Shown piece by piece: positions 47,101 through 56,635 of a stretch of 64,000 nt of DNA. The DNA comes from Polaribacter sp. L3A8. GTDB lineage: Bacteria; Bacteroidota; Bacteroidia; Flavobacteriales; Flavobacteriaceae. The notes beneath the pieces are model-generated. The model was not told the DNA's origin, did no database searches, and worked only from the letters and a program-made list of their open reading frames with translations. Every line of letters begins with the position of its first letter. The first letter of the stretch is position 1. The stretch spans positions 1,572,001 through 1,636,000 of the forward strand of contig NZ_CP047026.1 in the NCBI RefSeq assembly GCF_009796785.1. Direction: 5' to 3'. The position numbers were made by a program, and so were the translations under genes.

Positions 47101-47172
47101 TCTATAGGTGTAGATAGAGGTTTTTACCCAACAGCTGCTAAAGCAGTATTTGGACTCTCTTTAGATTTTTAA
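44140..47172 (+). CDS. SusC/RagA-family TonB-linked outer-membrane transporter
   Basis: 1010 aa. Signal peptide 1-22 (ending NVFSQ), a carboxypeptidase-like domain at about 25-110 (ITGQVTDSQGNTLPGVSVVIKGTTKGANADFEGNYSLP), the SusC signature LDEIVVVGYGSKKKS, plug domain with RIRGAGSSGNSEPLFIVDG and NVEILKDAASAAIYG-like block, then the beta-barrel ending in the aromatic AVFGLSLDF. Forms the glycan import pore with the SusD lipoprotein encoded 18 bp downstream. Confidence 0.95.
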   Translation: MMIKFKVTIIACLLLCVQNVFSQNKTITGQVTDSQGNTLPGVSVVIKGTTKGANADFEGNYSLPDVSPNDELVFSYLGMNSQTILVGNRTKINVVLQDNLESLDEIVVVGYGSKKKSLVTGAISSIDSKQIKSSSNQRVESVLQGRTSGVTVSSSSGSPGSGAKIRIRGAGSSGNSEPLFIVDGMKASSIADIAPSDIANIEILKDAASAAIYGTEGANGVVIITTKRGRKGGLQVAFNSQFGIQSLKTDMELMNASQFVTYMNEAGLTSVVDNGYDTDWIEETFSTAVMHRNDINLSGATDHFSYYTSASHLDQDGIVGDGSTSFKRSTFRVNLKGDVAKWLEVGINSTYSTSDKSGIQENSDTRGVIQNMLIIDPLTPVTYANGSVPQSVIERSNTNGVPVLKDRNGNVYGYPSFSTGEVINPVAYANNINRTTVDSYQFLTSAYLKFKPFEGFSFTTRLGYDKNQFDTRNTINPYYVSSEAANTTYTGSQTIVKSKRWLWENFASYEKEIGNHNFKLLAGYSAEETRVTTPTSRSGSASIADFTGFDFDLPDFNTQINLIDPSPDNMVSMFGRLSYDYSGKYLFEASIRRDKSDKFPAANKAGTFPAFSAGWVVSKENFWKENSKLDYLKLRASWGQNGSRNNLNGNSDKTYITSTINGQSIDYLGNTGAQITGYSNLNLVWETSEQLDLGVDLRALDNRLTFSADYYKKTTRDAIINDGSLITPGSAGFVSNEFNAGTIENKGFEFELGYGDTTESGLRYNINANLSTLQNKVTEILLLPEGTSLTGAGAPQNADGITRFTEGQASWYFYGYKTDGIDTATGEVIIKDTDGLAGITSADKTNIGSPHPDVLFGGNISLGYKAFDFNLQFQGTIGNDIIATYHQPSRPITNKPVHFFNERWQKAGDVATFPGAASVTGSYETDLMVEDGSFMRIKQIQFGYTLPENFTSKIHIKNLRMYVSLDDFFTFTGYKGLDPEIGNFNYNSIGVDRGFYPTAAKAVFGLSLDF

Positions 47173-47190
47173 TACAAAATATAACATATT

Positions 47191-48729
47191 ATGAAAAAAA
47201 CATTTTTAACAATTATAGGAATTCTTTTTCTAGGAGTCTTTTCTTGTACCGATGAGTTTACAGAAAACCCTAGAATAAATGTAGAAGAATTAGAAACATA
47301 CTTTCTTAAAGAAGAAAACGTAGAAACGGCAATTATAGGTATCTATGATTTAATGCAACATAACTATAGTAAAGATTGGAGCAGCGCTTTTTTAGTAAAA
47401 TTACTTCCGGGAGATGATGCAAATGCTGCTGGTGGAAATGAAAATGACCAAAATCAACTTCAAAACATTGATGATTATGCCAAAGTATCGTCATCTAATG
47501 TATCTATAGCAAGTGTTTGGGACTTATATTACAGAACTATTGCACTCTCTAACCTAGTAATTAATAACATTGCTGATAGCAATTTAGGAAACAAAGACAG
47601 AGCTTTAGCAGAAGCAAAGTTTATGAGAGCTTGGTGTTATTTTGAGTTAACTACCATGTTTGGTGATGTGCCTTTAAGATTAACAGTACCAGAAAAAGCA
47701 GAAGATTTTGGAATAGAAAAATCTTCTAGAGCAGCTATTTATACGCAAATAGAATTAGATTTAACTGCTGCAATTGCTGGTTTACCTGCAAAGGGACAAT
47801 CTGATAACTTTAGAGCAACATCAGAAACAGCAGAAGCTTTAATGGGTAAAGTGTTGGTTTTTCAAGAAAAATATAGCGACGCTATCCCTTTCTTTAAATC
47901 TGTAATAGACAATCCTGCTATAGACTTAGAAGAGAATCCGGAGGATGTTTGGAGTATCAATAAAGAATTCGGAAAAGAATCATTATTCGAAATGGGATAC
48001 ATTTCTACATCTGCCAGAGACTGGGGTAACCTTGCGTGGGGAGGTAGAAACGAAAGTAACTTACACATACAATTAATGGGGCCTAGAGGTGATGGTATTT
48101 TTGATGTTACCGGAACAGGACTTATTAACGGATGGGGATTTAACTTACCTACTAGTAAATTAGTAAAAGCTTTTGAAGCTGCAGGAGATTCTAAAAGAAA
48201 AGCAGCTACACTAATGACAGAAGCAGAATTAATTGCTGCAGGTGGTTCTGTAGATCCTACAGCAGCAACAGGTGGTGTAATTTGGGATTATGAAGGTGCT
48301 ATTAGAATTAAATATGGTACTAAATTAGAAGACACAAGTAGTGATGGTGTAAAAGAATTAAATTACGGTACAAACTACAGACTATTTCGTTATGCAGAAG
48401 TTTTGCTTTTAGCGGCAGAAGCTTATAATAAAGACGGACAAGATGGTTTGGCTAGAACAGAATTAGATAAAGTTAGAAAAAGAGCTGGTTTAGGTAATAT
48501 TGATGTTAATTTAACTGGTGATGCTTTATTTGAAGCTATTGTAAATGAAAAATTCTTAGAATTAGCGCATGAAGGACAACGTTTCTGGGATTTAGTTCGT
48601 TGGGGTAAAGCTGCAACAGAATTAGCAGGTACAGGGTATAGTGCTACAAACAATCTATTCCCTATTCCAATTACTGAAATAGATAAAAACCCTAAATTAT
48701 CGCTTACGGACCAAAACCCTGGATATTAA
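47191..48729 (+). CDS. SusD/RagB-family glycan-binding lipoprotein
   Basis: 512 aa. Lipoprotein signal MKKTFLTIIGILFLGVFSC with lipobox at C19. Helical TPR-type scaffold typical of SusD, with ALAEAKFMRAWCYFELTTMFGDVPL, SSRAAIYTQIELDLTAAI and the C-terminal VNEKFLELAHEGQRFWDLVRWGKA and PIPITEIDKNPKLSLTDQNPGY blocks. Caps the SusC pore at the cell surface and binds the substrate glycan. Same operon as susC. Confidence 0.95.
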   Translation: MKKTFLTIIGILFLGVFSCTDEFTENPRINVEELETYFLKEENVETAIIGIYDLMQHNYSKDWSSAFLVKLLPGDDANAAGGNENDQNQLQNIDDYAKVSSSNVSIASVWDLYYRTIALSNLVINNIADSNLGNKDRALAEAKFMRAWCYFELTTMFGDVPLRLTVPEKAEDFGIEKSSRAAIYTQIELDLTAAIAGLPAKGQSDNFRATSETAEALMGKVLVFQEKYSDAIPFFKSVIDNPAIDLEENPEDVWSINKEFGKESLFEMGYISTSARDWGNLAWGGRNESNLHIQLMGPRGDGIFDVTGTGLINGWGFNLPTSKLVKAFEAAGDSKRKAATLMTEAELIAAGGSVDPTAATGGVIWDYEGAIRIKYGTKLEDTSSDGVKELNYGTNYRLFRYAEVLLLAAEAYNKDGQDGLARTELDKVRKRAGLGNIDVNLTGDALFEAIVNEKFLELAHEGQRFWDLVRWGKAATELAGTGYSATNNLFPIPITEIDKNPKLSLTDQNPGY

Positions 48730-48766
48730 ATTTATAGTGTCCCCCATAATGTCCCCCATTTTTTTT

Positions 48767-48803
48767 AAAGCAGTATGTATACTTATTCCATACTGCTTTA
48801 TTT
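48767..48803 (+). terminator. Hairpin between susD and the UnbV-type gene
   Basis: AAAGCAGTATG (48767-48777), loop, CATACTGCTTT (48789-48799), followed by an A/T-rich stretch. The next ORF could be extended upstream to an ATG inside this stem, which argues against that start. It may reduce transcription beyond susCD. The arms share AAAGCAGTAT with the terminator at 56636. Confidence 0.7.
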
Positions 48804-48831
48804 ATTTTTAAACACTACAACTCTCCATCTA

Positions 48832-51800
48832 ATGTATAAAATTTTCACTTCCATTTTACTTTTTACCATTATTGTGAGTTGCTCCTTAAAAGAAGACAGT
48901 AACACCTCTGTTAAATTATTTTCTAAACTTTCTGCAAAGGAAACCCATATTAACTTTAGTAATAATATAGAAGAAACAGATTCTTTAAATTATTTTAACT
49001 ACTCGTCTATTTACTTAGGTGCTGGTGTTTCTATTGGTGATATAAATAATGATGGTTTGGTAGATTTGTTCTTTACAGGCAACCAAGTAAGCAACAAATT
49101 ATACTTAAATAAAGGAAACCTTCAGTTTGAAGATATTACAGAAAAAGCAGCTATTTCTGGTGATAAAAGATGGTATACCGGCACCACAATGGCAGACGTA
49201 AATAACGATGGATATTTAGATATTTATTGTGCTGTTGCAGGTAAAAACGGCATTAAAAACAATCAACTTTTTATCAACAATAAAAATAATACATTTACAG
49301 AAAAAGCAAAAGAATATAACATAGATGACGCTGTAAACTCCATGCAGTCTACCTTTTTTGATTATGATAATGATGGCGACTTAGACCTTTATGTTGCAAA
49401 TTATCCTATTACACATCAGTCTACCTCTAATATGGTTTATAAAAACAAAATGGACAATGCTACCCTAGCAGAATCAAATAAATTATTTAGAAATGATGGT
49501 AATACTTTTACTGATGTTACAGAGCAATCGGGTGTAAAAAATTATAGTTTGTCTTTAGGTATTTCTGCAGCAGATATTAATAATGATGGTTGGCAAGACA
49601 TCTATGTGTCTAATGATTATAGTACTCCAGATTTTTTTTACATCAATAATAAGGATGGAACTTTTAAAGAAATTGTAAAAGAAGCTACTTCTCAAACTTC
49701 TTTTTACGGAATGGGAATTGATGTTTCTGATATTAATAATGATGGTTTTTTAGACCTTTTTCAGGTTGATATGGAGTCTAATAATAACCGTCGTCAGAAA
49801 GCAAATATGGCAAGCATGAATCCTAAATTGTTTTTCGAAACCCTTTTATATGGTTTTCATTATCAATATATGCACAATTGTTTGCAATTAAATTCGGGTT
49901 TAATAAGAGATGGAATTCCTGAGTTTTCAAATATTTCTAGATTGGCAGGCGTTTCTTCTACAGATTGGAGTTGGGGTCCTTTATTTGCTGATTTTGATAA
50001 TGACGGATTTAAAGATTTATATATCACCAACGGAACGAGGCGAGAAGTTAACAACAAAGATTTTTTTAAGAAAATAGGGCATAAAGAATATGATAAATAT
50101 TCTTTATTAGAAAAAAACAAAATGATTCCGAGTGAGAAAATTAACAACTTTGCTCTTAAAAACTCAGGAAATCTAAATTTTGAAAACGTTGCCAAAAAAT
50201 GGGGATTAGAGAACAAAGGTTTTTCTAATGGAGCCGCTTATGCGGATTTAGATAATGATGGCGATTTAGAAATAATTGTAAATAATATAGATGAAGAAGC
50301 TACTATTTTTAAGAACAATAGTTCGGATAATACTAACTATTTAAAAATAAAACTGAATGGTGCTTCTAAAAATAAATTCGGATTAGGAACCAGAGTTTAT
50401 GCTTTTACTGCGGATAAAAAACAAATGCAAGAATTAACGCTAACAAGAGGATATCAATCTTCTGTAGCACCAGAAATTCATTTCGGATTGCATAAAACAG
50501 CAATAGTAGACAGTTTAAAAATCATCTGGCAAGATGGAAATCATCAAACTTTAAAAGATGTAAAAGCAAATCAATTATTAACAATTAAATATACTGATGC
50601 AAAGCCAAACCTCAACAAGAAGGTTATCAACAAAAAACAAAGGTTGTTTACAGCAGTAGATAATTTACTACAACCAAGACACCTAGAAAACGAGCTTAAC
50701 GATTTTGACAAACAAGTTTTACTGCCTCACAAAATGTCTACTTTAGGCCCTGCTTTAGCAGTTGCAGATGTTAATAATGATGGTTTAGATGATTATTTTA
50801 TTGGCGGTTCTTTTGGCAATGCTTCACAATTATATATTCAAAATAAAGGTGATTTTATAAAGGCCGAAATTCCATCCATAGAAAAAGACAAACTTTCTGA
50901 AGATTTAGGCGCTCTATTTTTTGATGCAGATTCTGACGGAGATAAAGATTTGTATGTAGTTAGTGGTGGTTATGAGTATGCTCAAAACTCATCAATGTTA
51001 CAAGATAGGTTGTATGTAAATGATGGTAAAGGCAATTTCGTAAAGGCTCTAAATAGTTTACCAAAGTTGAATAATAGCGGATCTAAAGCCTATCAATTAG
51101 ATTATAATAAAGATGGAAAACAAGATATTTTAGTTCTTGGTAGACAAATACCTGGTAAGTATCCTTTACCCACAACAAGTTATTTACTTAAAAATAATTC
51201 TACTGATTCAGACATAAAGTTTAAAAACACCTCTACTACTCTTTTTACCAATTTAGGAATGGCTACAAGTGCTGTTATTACTGATTTTAATAATGATTCT
51301 TGGCAAGACATTATTATTGTTGGCGAATGGATGAACATAAGAGTTTTCAAAAATAACAAAGGAACTTTTACAGAAGTTTCTGAAGAAATGGGACTAACAA
51401 AAGATACTACTGGTTGGTGGTGGAGTATTAATCAAGGTGATTTTGATAATGATGGAGATACCGATTATATTCTTGGAAACAATGGTCTAAACTACAAATA
51501 CAAAGCCACCCAAAATGAGACTTTTGATATTTTTGTAAATGACTTTGATAAAAATAATACAGATGATATTGTTTTAAGTTATTATAATGAGGGGAAACAA
51601 TATCCACTTCGTGGAAGGCAATGCTCGTCACAACAAATACCAGGAATAAAAAATAAGTTCAAAAATTATGATGAATTTTCTCAAGCTACTTTGGTAGATG
51701 TTTATGGAAAAAAGAATTTAGAAAATGCATTACATTATCAAGTAAAATCTTTTGCGAGTATCTATTTAGAAAACAAAGGTGATACTTTTGTTGTGCACAA

Positions 51801-52116
51801 ATTACCTGTAGAAGCTCAGTTTTCTAGCATTCAAAAAATACTGATTAATGATTACGATCATGATGGAAATTTAGACGCACTTATTGCTGGAAACCTACAC
51901 AATTCGGAAGTAGAAACACCAAGAAACGATGCTAGTTATGGTTTGTTTTTAAAAGGAAAAGGTAATGGAACTTTTGTACCAGTTTCCGTCTTAGAAAGTG
52001 GTTTTTATACTTCTGGTGATGTTAAAGAAATGTCTGAAATAACAATAAATAATGAACGTTACATTATAATTGGTAAAAATAATGATGTGATACAGTATCT
52101 AAAACTTAATAAATAG
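48832..52116 (+). CDS. FG-GAP/VCBS-repeat lipoprotein with ASPIC/UnbV domain
   Basis: 1094 aa from ATG 48832, which gives a lipoprotein signal (MYKIFTSILLFTIIVSC). Repeated calcium-binding FG-GAP blades such as GDINNDGLVDLFFTGN, ADVNNDGYLDIYCAV, AADINNDGWQDIYVSNDY and ADFDNDGFKDLYITNG form a beta-propeller. An ASPIC/UnbV segment lies around 520-600 (NYLKIKLNGASKNKFGLGTRVYAF...PEIHFGLHKTAIVDSLKIIWQDG), followed by a second propeller. Common as the third gene of flavobacterial PULs; probably a surface glycan- or protein-binding lipoprotein. Confidence 0.88.
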   Translation: MYKIFTSILLFTIIVSCSLKEDSNTSVKLFSKLSAKETHINFSNNIEETDSLNYFNYSSIYLGAGVSIGDINNDGLVDLFFTGNQVSNKLYLNKGNLQFEDITEKAAISGDKRWYTGTTMADVNNDGYLDIYCAVAGKNGIKNNQLFINNKNNTFTEKAKEYNIDDAVNSMQSTFFDYDNDGDLDLYVANYPITHQSTSNMVYKNKMDNATLAESNKLFRNDGNTFTDVTEQSGVKNYSLSLGISAADINNDGWQDIYVSNDYSTPDFFYINNKDGTFKEIVKEATSQTSFYGMGIDVSDINNDGFLDLFQVDMESNNNRRQKANMASMNPKLFFETLLYGFHYQYMHNCLQLNSGLIRDGIPEFSNISRLAGVSSTDWSWGPLFADFDNDGFKDLYITNGTRREVNNKDFFKKIGHKEYDKYSLLEKNKMIPSEKINNFALKNSGNLNFENVAKKWGLENKGFSNGAAYADLDNDGDLEIIVNNIDEEATIFKNNSSDNTNYLKIKLNGASKNKFGLGTRVYAFTADKKQMQELTLTRGYQSSVAPEIHFGLHKTAIVDSLKIIWQDGNHQTLKDVKANQLLTIKYTDAKPNLNKKVINKKQRLFTAVDNLLQPRHLENELNDFDKQVLLPHKMSTLGPALAVADVNNDGLDDYFIGGSFGNASQLYIQNKGDFIKAEIPSIEKDKLSEDLGALFFDADSDGDKDLYVVSGGYEYAQNSSMLQDRLYVNDGKGNFVKALNSLPKLNNSGSKAYQLDYNKDGKQDILVLGRQIPGKYPLPTTSYLLKNNSTDSDIKFKNTSTTLFTNLGMATSAVITDFNNDSWQDIIIVGEWMNIRVFKNNKGTFTEVSEEMGLTKDTTGWWWSINQGDFDNDGDTDYILGNNGLNYKYKATQNETFDIFVNDFDKNNTDDIVLSYYNEGKQYPLRGRQCSSQQIPGIKNKFKNYDEFSQATLVDVYGKKNLENALHYQVKSFASIYLENKGDTFVVHKLPVEAQFSSIQKILINDYDHDGNLDALIAGNLHNSEVETPRNDASYGLFLKGKGNGTFVPVSVLESGFYTSGDVKEMSEITINNERYIIIGKNNDVIQYLKLNK

Positions 52117-52193
52117 TAACCATAATTTCTACTCTAATTGGAATGAAGTAAAAAGAAATTGGATACTAATTTCATATAAATTAAAACAGGGTT

Positions 52194-53152
52194 TAGAGGT
52201 CAGTATTTAAATTCATATCTTTAAAAACAACAAATACAGTAATATTATGAATATATTTAAAGGACAAAACCTTCTAGAGTTTGCTGATCGGTTTAAAACG
52301 GATGAAGATTGCAAGAAATACTTGGCAGATATTAAGTGGAAAGATGGATTTCAATGTGTTAAATGTGGTCATAAAAAGGCTCAAATAAGAAAAGATTTTT
52401 CACGGACATGTAATATTTGCTCTCATCAAGAATCATCTACATCAAACACACTTTTTCATAAAGTAAAGTTTGGTGTTAGAAAAGCTTTCTTTATTGTTTT
52501 TGAAATGAGTACGAGTACTAAAAGCCTTTCTGCTAGTTATGTTGCAGTTCGTTTTAGTGTAACAGAAAAGACTGCACGTTTATTTATGCTCAAAATTAGA
52601 GAAGCTATGGAAAGTAGTGGAAATAGTCCTATGACCGGTATTGTTCATGTGGATGAATTTGTTTTGGGTGGACGAGAAAAAGATAAAGTAGGAAGAAGTT
52701 ATAATGCTAAGAAAAGAAAGCTATAACTGCTGTTGAACTAACTGAAGATGGAAAAGTTAAAAGAATGTATGCCATGAGAATCGAAGATTTTTCAGCTAGT
52801 TCTTTGCAATATATTTTTGTGAATCATATCAGTCGAGAAGCTAAAGTGATAACCGACAAATGGAGAGGTTACAGACCTATTGCGAAAGCTTATAATATTA
52901 CTCAAATAGAAAGTAATGGAGGTATGAATTTTAAAGCACTTCATACAATGATTCATCAAGTGAAATCTTGGATAAGAACAACGTATTCTTGGGTAAGTGA
53001 CTTTAATCTAAATAGATATTTTAATGAATTTTGTTTTAGAATTAATCGATCACAAAGTAAAGCAACAATATTCAATAACTTAATAACAAAAATGGTTCAA
53101 AAGGATAAAGTAGAGCAGCACAAAATTATATGTAACTAACTACTGACCTCTA
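52194..53152 (+). mobile_element. IS1595-family element, copy 2 (959 bp)
   Basis: Ends TAGAGGTCAG / CTGACCTCTA with an 8-bp duplication ACAGGGTT (52186-52193 and 53153-53160). Inserted in the left arm of an intergenic terminator; the duplication leaves the whole hairpin intact on the right. One base shorter than copy 1 and diverged from it at scattered positions, so it is an older insertion. Confidence 0.95.
52247..53139 (+). pseudogene. IS1595 transposase, copy 2 (frameshifted)
   Basis: Loss of one A in AAGAAAAGAAAGC (near 52712) breaks the frame after SYNAKKRKL. The downstream frame, with the second Asp (VITDKWRGY) and the C-terminus, is otherwise open from 52765. First Asp in VHVDEFVLGG is in the left part. 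Confidence 0.9.
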
Positions 53153-53190
53153 ACAGGGTTAAATCATAATAGATTTAACCCTGTTTTGTT
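53152..53190. terminator. Bidirectional terminator between converging PUL arms
   Basis: Perfect 14-bp stem AACAGGGTTAAATC (53152-53165) and GATTTAACCCTGTT (53172-53185), 6-base loop, then TTTTGTTTATTT. Before the IS1595 insertion it also ended the UnbV-type gene; now it mainly serves the minus-strand GH3 transcript. Confidence 0.85.
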
Positions 53191-53210
53191 TATTTATAAA
53201 TTGAAGTAAA

Positions 53211-55463
53211 TTACTTTTTCAATTCAAAAGAGGTTTTTAAACCTTGTGCAGCATTAGGTCCAATCCAAAGATTAAACTTCCCTTCTTCTGCAGCATTTAC
53301 CAGTTTATGATTTACAAACTCTAAATCTTTAGAAGAAATTTTAAAAGAAATCTCTTTGGTTTCTCCACTTTTTAAGAATACGTGTTTAAACCTTTTTAAT
53401 TCTTTTACAGGCCTTGTAATACTACCCACAATATCTTGTACATATAATTGCGCAATTTCTTTACCATCCTTTTTACCTGTGTTGGTAATAGATACTTTAA
53501 CTTCTAAATCTTCATTAAAATTAATAACATCTTTAGAAATAGAAATATTTTTATATTTAAAGGTAGTGTAAGACAAACCATATCCAAAAGGAAAATGAGG
53601 CGTAAAACCAACATCCAAATAATGAGATTTATTTCCTAAAGAACTTTGCCACGCAGCAACAGGAATTTTATCTATAGGTATATAATTAGTACTATCTGCA
53701 GGTCTACCTGTATTTTTATGATTGTAGAAATAGGGTAACTGTCCTGCTGTTTTTGGCCAAGAAACAGGTAATCTTCCTTCTGGAGATTTTATACCATTTA
53801 TAATTTCATACAAAGCCTCACCTCCCATTGTTCCGGGATGCCATGCCATTAAAACCGCGTCCATTTTATCAATAAGGTTTGTAATTGTTATTGGTCTACC
53901 TGCCATAATAATTAACACAATTGGCTTTCCTGTTTTTGCCAATTCGTTAATTAATTCTTCTTGTGCTCCGGGTAAATTAATATTTGCTCTACTATGCGCT
54001 TCTCCAGATAAGATAGCTTCTTCACCACCAAAGAATAAAATAACATCAGATTTTTTTGCAATATCAATTGCTTCTTTAAATCCTTTTTTAGTTTTATCTC
54101 TACTATAATCCAATCCTTTTGCAAACAGAAAATTTGTGTTTGTTTTTTTATACGCATCTAAAGGCGTATTGGTATGTTCTTTTTCTCCATCAAAAGACCA
54201 AGTACCCAATTGTTCGTGTGGCGCATTTGCCAAAGGACCAATAATAGCTACGTTTGTTTTTTCTGATATTGGTAAAATAGAATTCTTATTTTTTAATAAT
54301 ACCGTACTTTCAATTGCTGCTTTTTTTGCTTCTGCTAGATGACTTTCGGCATAAAAGTTACCTGTATGTTCTTTATTTCTATATGGAGTATCAAAAAGAC
54401 CTAATCTAAATTTAACACGTAAAATATTACGAACAAACTCATTTAATTCTTCTATGCTTACCTTATTTTCTTTGATTAATTCTTTTAAATGATGCTCATA
54501 AGCCTCACTACTCATTTCCATATCTAATCCCGCTTTTGCGGCTAATTCTGCAGCGTGTTTATCATCTCTTGCAAAACCATGATACACCATTTCTATTACA
54601 GAATCCCAATCACTTACCACAAAACCATCAAACTGTAATTCTCCTCTTAAAACATCCTTTAATAGAAATTTATTACCAGTTGCTGGTATTCCATTTATCT
54701 CATTAAAAGCACTCATAACTGTTGCAGCACCAGCATCTACAGCTGCTTTAAATGGTGGTAAATAAACATTTCTTAAAAGCGGTTCATTTAAATTTACGGT
54801 ATTGTAATCTCTACCGCCAATTGCTGCACCATAACCAATATAATGTTTTGCAGATGCTGCTATTCTATATGGATTACTTAAATCATCACCCTGAAAACCT
54901 TTTACGTAAGCGGCTCCTAAAACAGCTGATAAATAAGGATCTTCTCCTGGAGACTCTGCTATTCTTCCCCAACGGCTATCTCTAGCAATATCTAACATGG
55001 GTGCAAACGTCCATCTTATTCCTGCACCCGAAGCTTCAAAAGCAGCAATTTCAGAAGATTTTTCTACCATTTCTGCATCCCAAGTTGCTGCTAAACCTAA
55101 AGGAATAGGAAACAACGTTTTAAAACCATGAATTACATCTCTACCAAAAATTAACGGAATTCCATTTGGGCTTTCCTCTACCGCAATTCTTTGTAATTCA
55201 TCTACATATTCTAAATTCATGATATTTAAGAAAGCACCAACATTTCCTCTTCTCACAGACTCTTTTAAATCTGTAGGTAAAGATTTTGCACTACTAGAAA
55301 CGCCTCTTAAATTGGTTTGTCCAATTTTTTCTTCGAGAGTCATTTTAGAAATGATTGCAGCTATTTTTGCTTCATGAGTGGTGTCTTTTACAAAAGAAAC
55401 TTTGTTTTCTTTACAACCTATAATTATTGATAGCAATAGTAATGAAAGGACTAATTTTCTCAT
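53211..55463 (-). CDS. Glycoside hydrolase family 3, BglX-like beta-glucosidase
   Basis: 750 aa. Lipoprotein-type signal MRKLVLSLLLLSIIIGC (C17). GH3 N-terminal domain with KIGQT, FGRDVIHGFKTLFPIPLGLAATWD, DSRWGRIAESPGEDPYL, SAKHYIGYGA and nucleophile D285 in GFVVSDWDSV. C-terminal GH3 domain (about 390-620) and fibronectin-like domain (about 650-745). Cleaves terminal beta-linked glucose or a related sugar from oligosaccharides in the periplasm or at the outer membrane. Last gene of a two-gene unit with the SMP-30-like gene 8 bp upstream. Confidence 0.93.
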   Translation of the reverse strand: MRKLVLSLLLLSIIIGCKENKVSFVKDTTHEAKIAAIISKMTLEEKIGQTNLRGVSSSAKSLPTDLKESVRRGNVGAFLNIMNLEYVDELQRIAVEESPNGIPLIFGRDVIHGFKTLFPIPLGLAATWDAEMVEKSSEIAAFEASGAGIRWTFAPMLDIARDSRWGRIAESPGEDPYLSAVLGAAYVKGFQGDDLSNPYRIAASAKHYIGYGAAIGGRDYNTVNLNEPLLRNVYLPPFKAAVDAGAATVMSAFNEINGIPATGNKFLLKDVLRGELQFDGFVVSDWDSVIEMVYHGFARDDKHAAELAAKAGLDMEMSSEAYEHHLKELIKENKVSIEELNEFVRNILRVKFRLGLFDTPYRNKEHTGNFYAESHLAEAKKAAIESTVLLKNKNSILPISEKTNVAIIGPLANAPHEQLGTWSFDGEKEHTNTPLDAYKKTNTNFLFAKGLDYSRDKTKKGFKEAIDIAKKSDVILFFGGEEAILSGEAHSRANINLPGAQEELINELAKTGKPIVLIIMAGRPITITNLIDKMDAVLMAWHPGTMGGEALYEIINGIKSPEGRLPVSWPKTAGQLPYFYNHKNTGRPADSTNYIPIDKIPVAAWQSSLGNKSHYLDVGFTPHFPFGYGLSYTTFKYKNISISKDVINFNEDLEVKVSITNTGKKDGKEIAQLYVQDIVGSITRPVKELKRFKHVFLKSGETKEISFKISSKDLEFVNHKLVNAAEEGKFNLWIGPNAAQGLKTSFELKK

Positions 55464-55471
55464 AATATTTT

Positions 55472-56455
55472 TTATTTGGTTGGTTTTTTTTCGATATAAA
55501 AATTACTTTTTACTCCTTTAACACCTGGTTTTACTTTAAAAACAGATCCCGCCAAAGGGTATTTCTCTATTTCTTTTGCAGTCATATCTACGCTTGCAGA
55601 AGTAATATAAAGGATGTCTAAATTTTCTCCTCCAAATGCACAGGAAGTAATATTGTGTGCCGGAACTTCTATTTTAGAAACTACTTTACCTGTTTTAGGA
55701 TTGAATCTAATTACTGCATTACCATTCCACATACCTACCCAAAGCATATTTTCTTCATCAATTGTCATTCCATCAGGAAAACCTAAAGAAGTCGGAATTT
55801 CAACTGCTATTTTTCCGTTTGATATTTCTCCAGTTTCATTATTATAATCAAAAGATTTTATGGTTGATGTTGGCGTATCAATATAATACATTGTCTTTTT
55901 ATCTGAAGTCCAAACAATTCCGTTAGAAATGGTTACACTATCAATTTTCCTTTGTAAAATATTTTCTGATGTAATGGTGTATAAATTGGCTTTTGCTGTT
56001 TCTTGTTCTAAATGCATAGAACCTACCCAGAACCTCCCTGCTGGGTCACATTTTCCGTCATTTAATCTACTGCCTGGTAATTCACTTTTCATGTCTGTAA
56101 ACAAAGCACTTTCTCCGGTTTGTAAATTCATTTTATGAACCCCATCTTCTAAAGCCACCATTGCTTCTTTTTCTGTAAAAGGCACTACGGTACCAATTCT
56201 AGATGTTGTATTTAACACTTTATTTGTCTTAGAAACCGGATTGTAAATGTTTAATTTTTTTCCTTCTATATCTACCCAATATAATTCTTGCGTTTTATAA
56301 TTCCAGATAGCACCTTCACCCAAAGTTGCTTTTACTTGATACTCTAAGATAGCTATTTTTTGAGGTTCTTTTACCTTTCCTTCTTTCTTTTTAATTTTAG
56401 AATTACAAGAAAACATTGCTAATAAAATGGCGAAAAGCGATACTTTTTTAAACAT
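55472..56455 (-). CDS. SMP-30/gluconolactonase-family lipoprotein
   Basis: 327 aa. Lipoprotein signal MFKKVSLFAILLAMFSC (C17). Six-bladed propeller with the family metal-site segments LGEGAIWNYKTQELYWVDIEGKKL, SRLNDGKCDPAGRFWVGSM, ISNGIVWTSDKKTMYYIDT and FPDGMTIDEENMLWVGMWNG. Members hydrolyse sugar lactones such as gluconolactone. Next to a glucosidase, it may process oxidised sugar ends, but the substrate is not shown. Confidence 0.88.
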   Translation of the reverse strand: MFKKVSLFAILLAMFSCNSKIKKKEGKVKEPQKIAILEYQVKATLGEGAIWNYKTQELYWVDIEGKKLNIYNPVSKTNKVLNTTSRIGTVVPFTEKEAMVALEDGVHKMNLQTGESALFTDMKSELPGSRLNDGKCDPAGRFWVGSMHLEQETAKANLYTITSENILQRKIDSVTISNGIVWTSDKKTMYYIDTPTSTIKSFDYNNETGEISNGKIAVEIPTSLGFPDGMTIDEENMLWVGMWNGNAVIRFNPKTGKVVSKIEVPAHNITSCAFGGENLDILYITSASVDMTAKEIEKYPLAGSVFKVKPGVKGVKSNFYIEKKPTK

Positions 56456-56635
56456 ACTTTATTTTTTATTTTTAAGTTTACAAAATAGCCAAGGTACTCA
56501 TTCTAGTTCTTTAAAAGCTTTCTTTAAAATAATCTCATGGCCTAAATTGTATGCTATTTATTTTAAATAATTTAGAGATTTTTACCTGTTTTTATCTCTA
56601 AATAAAATCTAAATCAAGACTCTTTTTTAACTTAA

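Noticed and set aside
48775..48831. Upstream start for the UnbV-type lipoprotein
   Set aside because: It lies inside a terminator stem and would bury the lipoprotein signal that begins at 48832.
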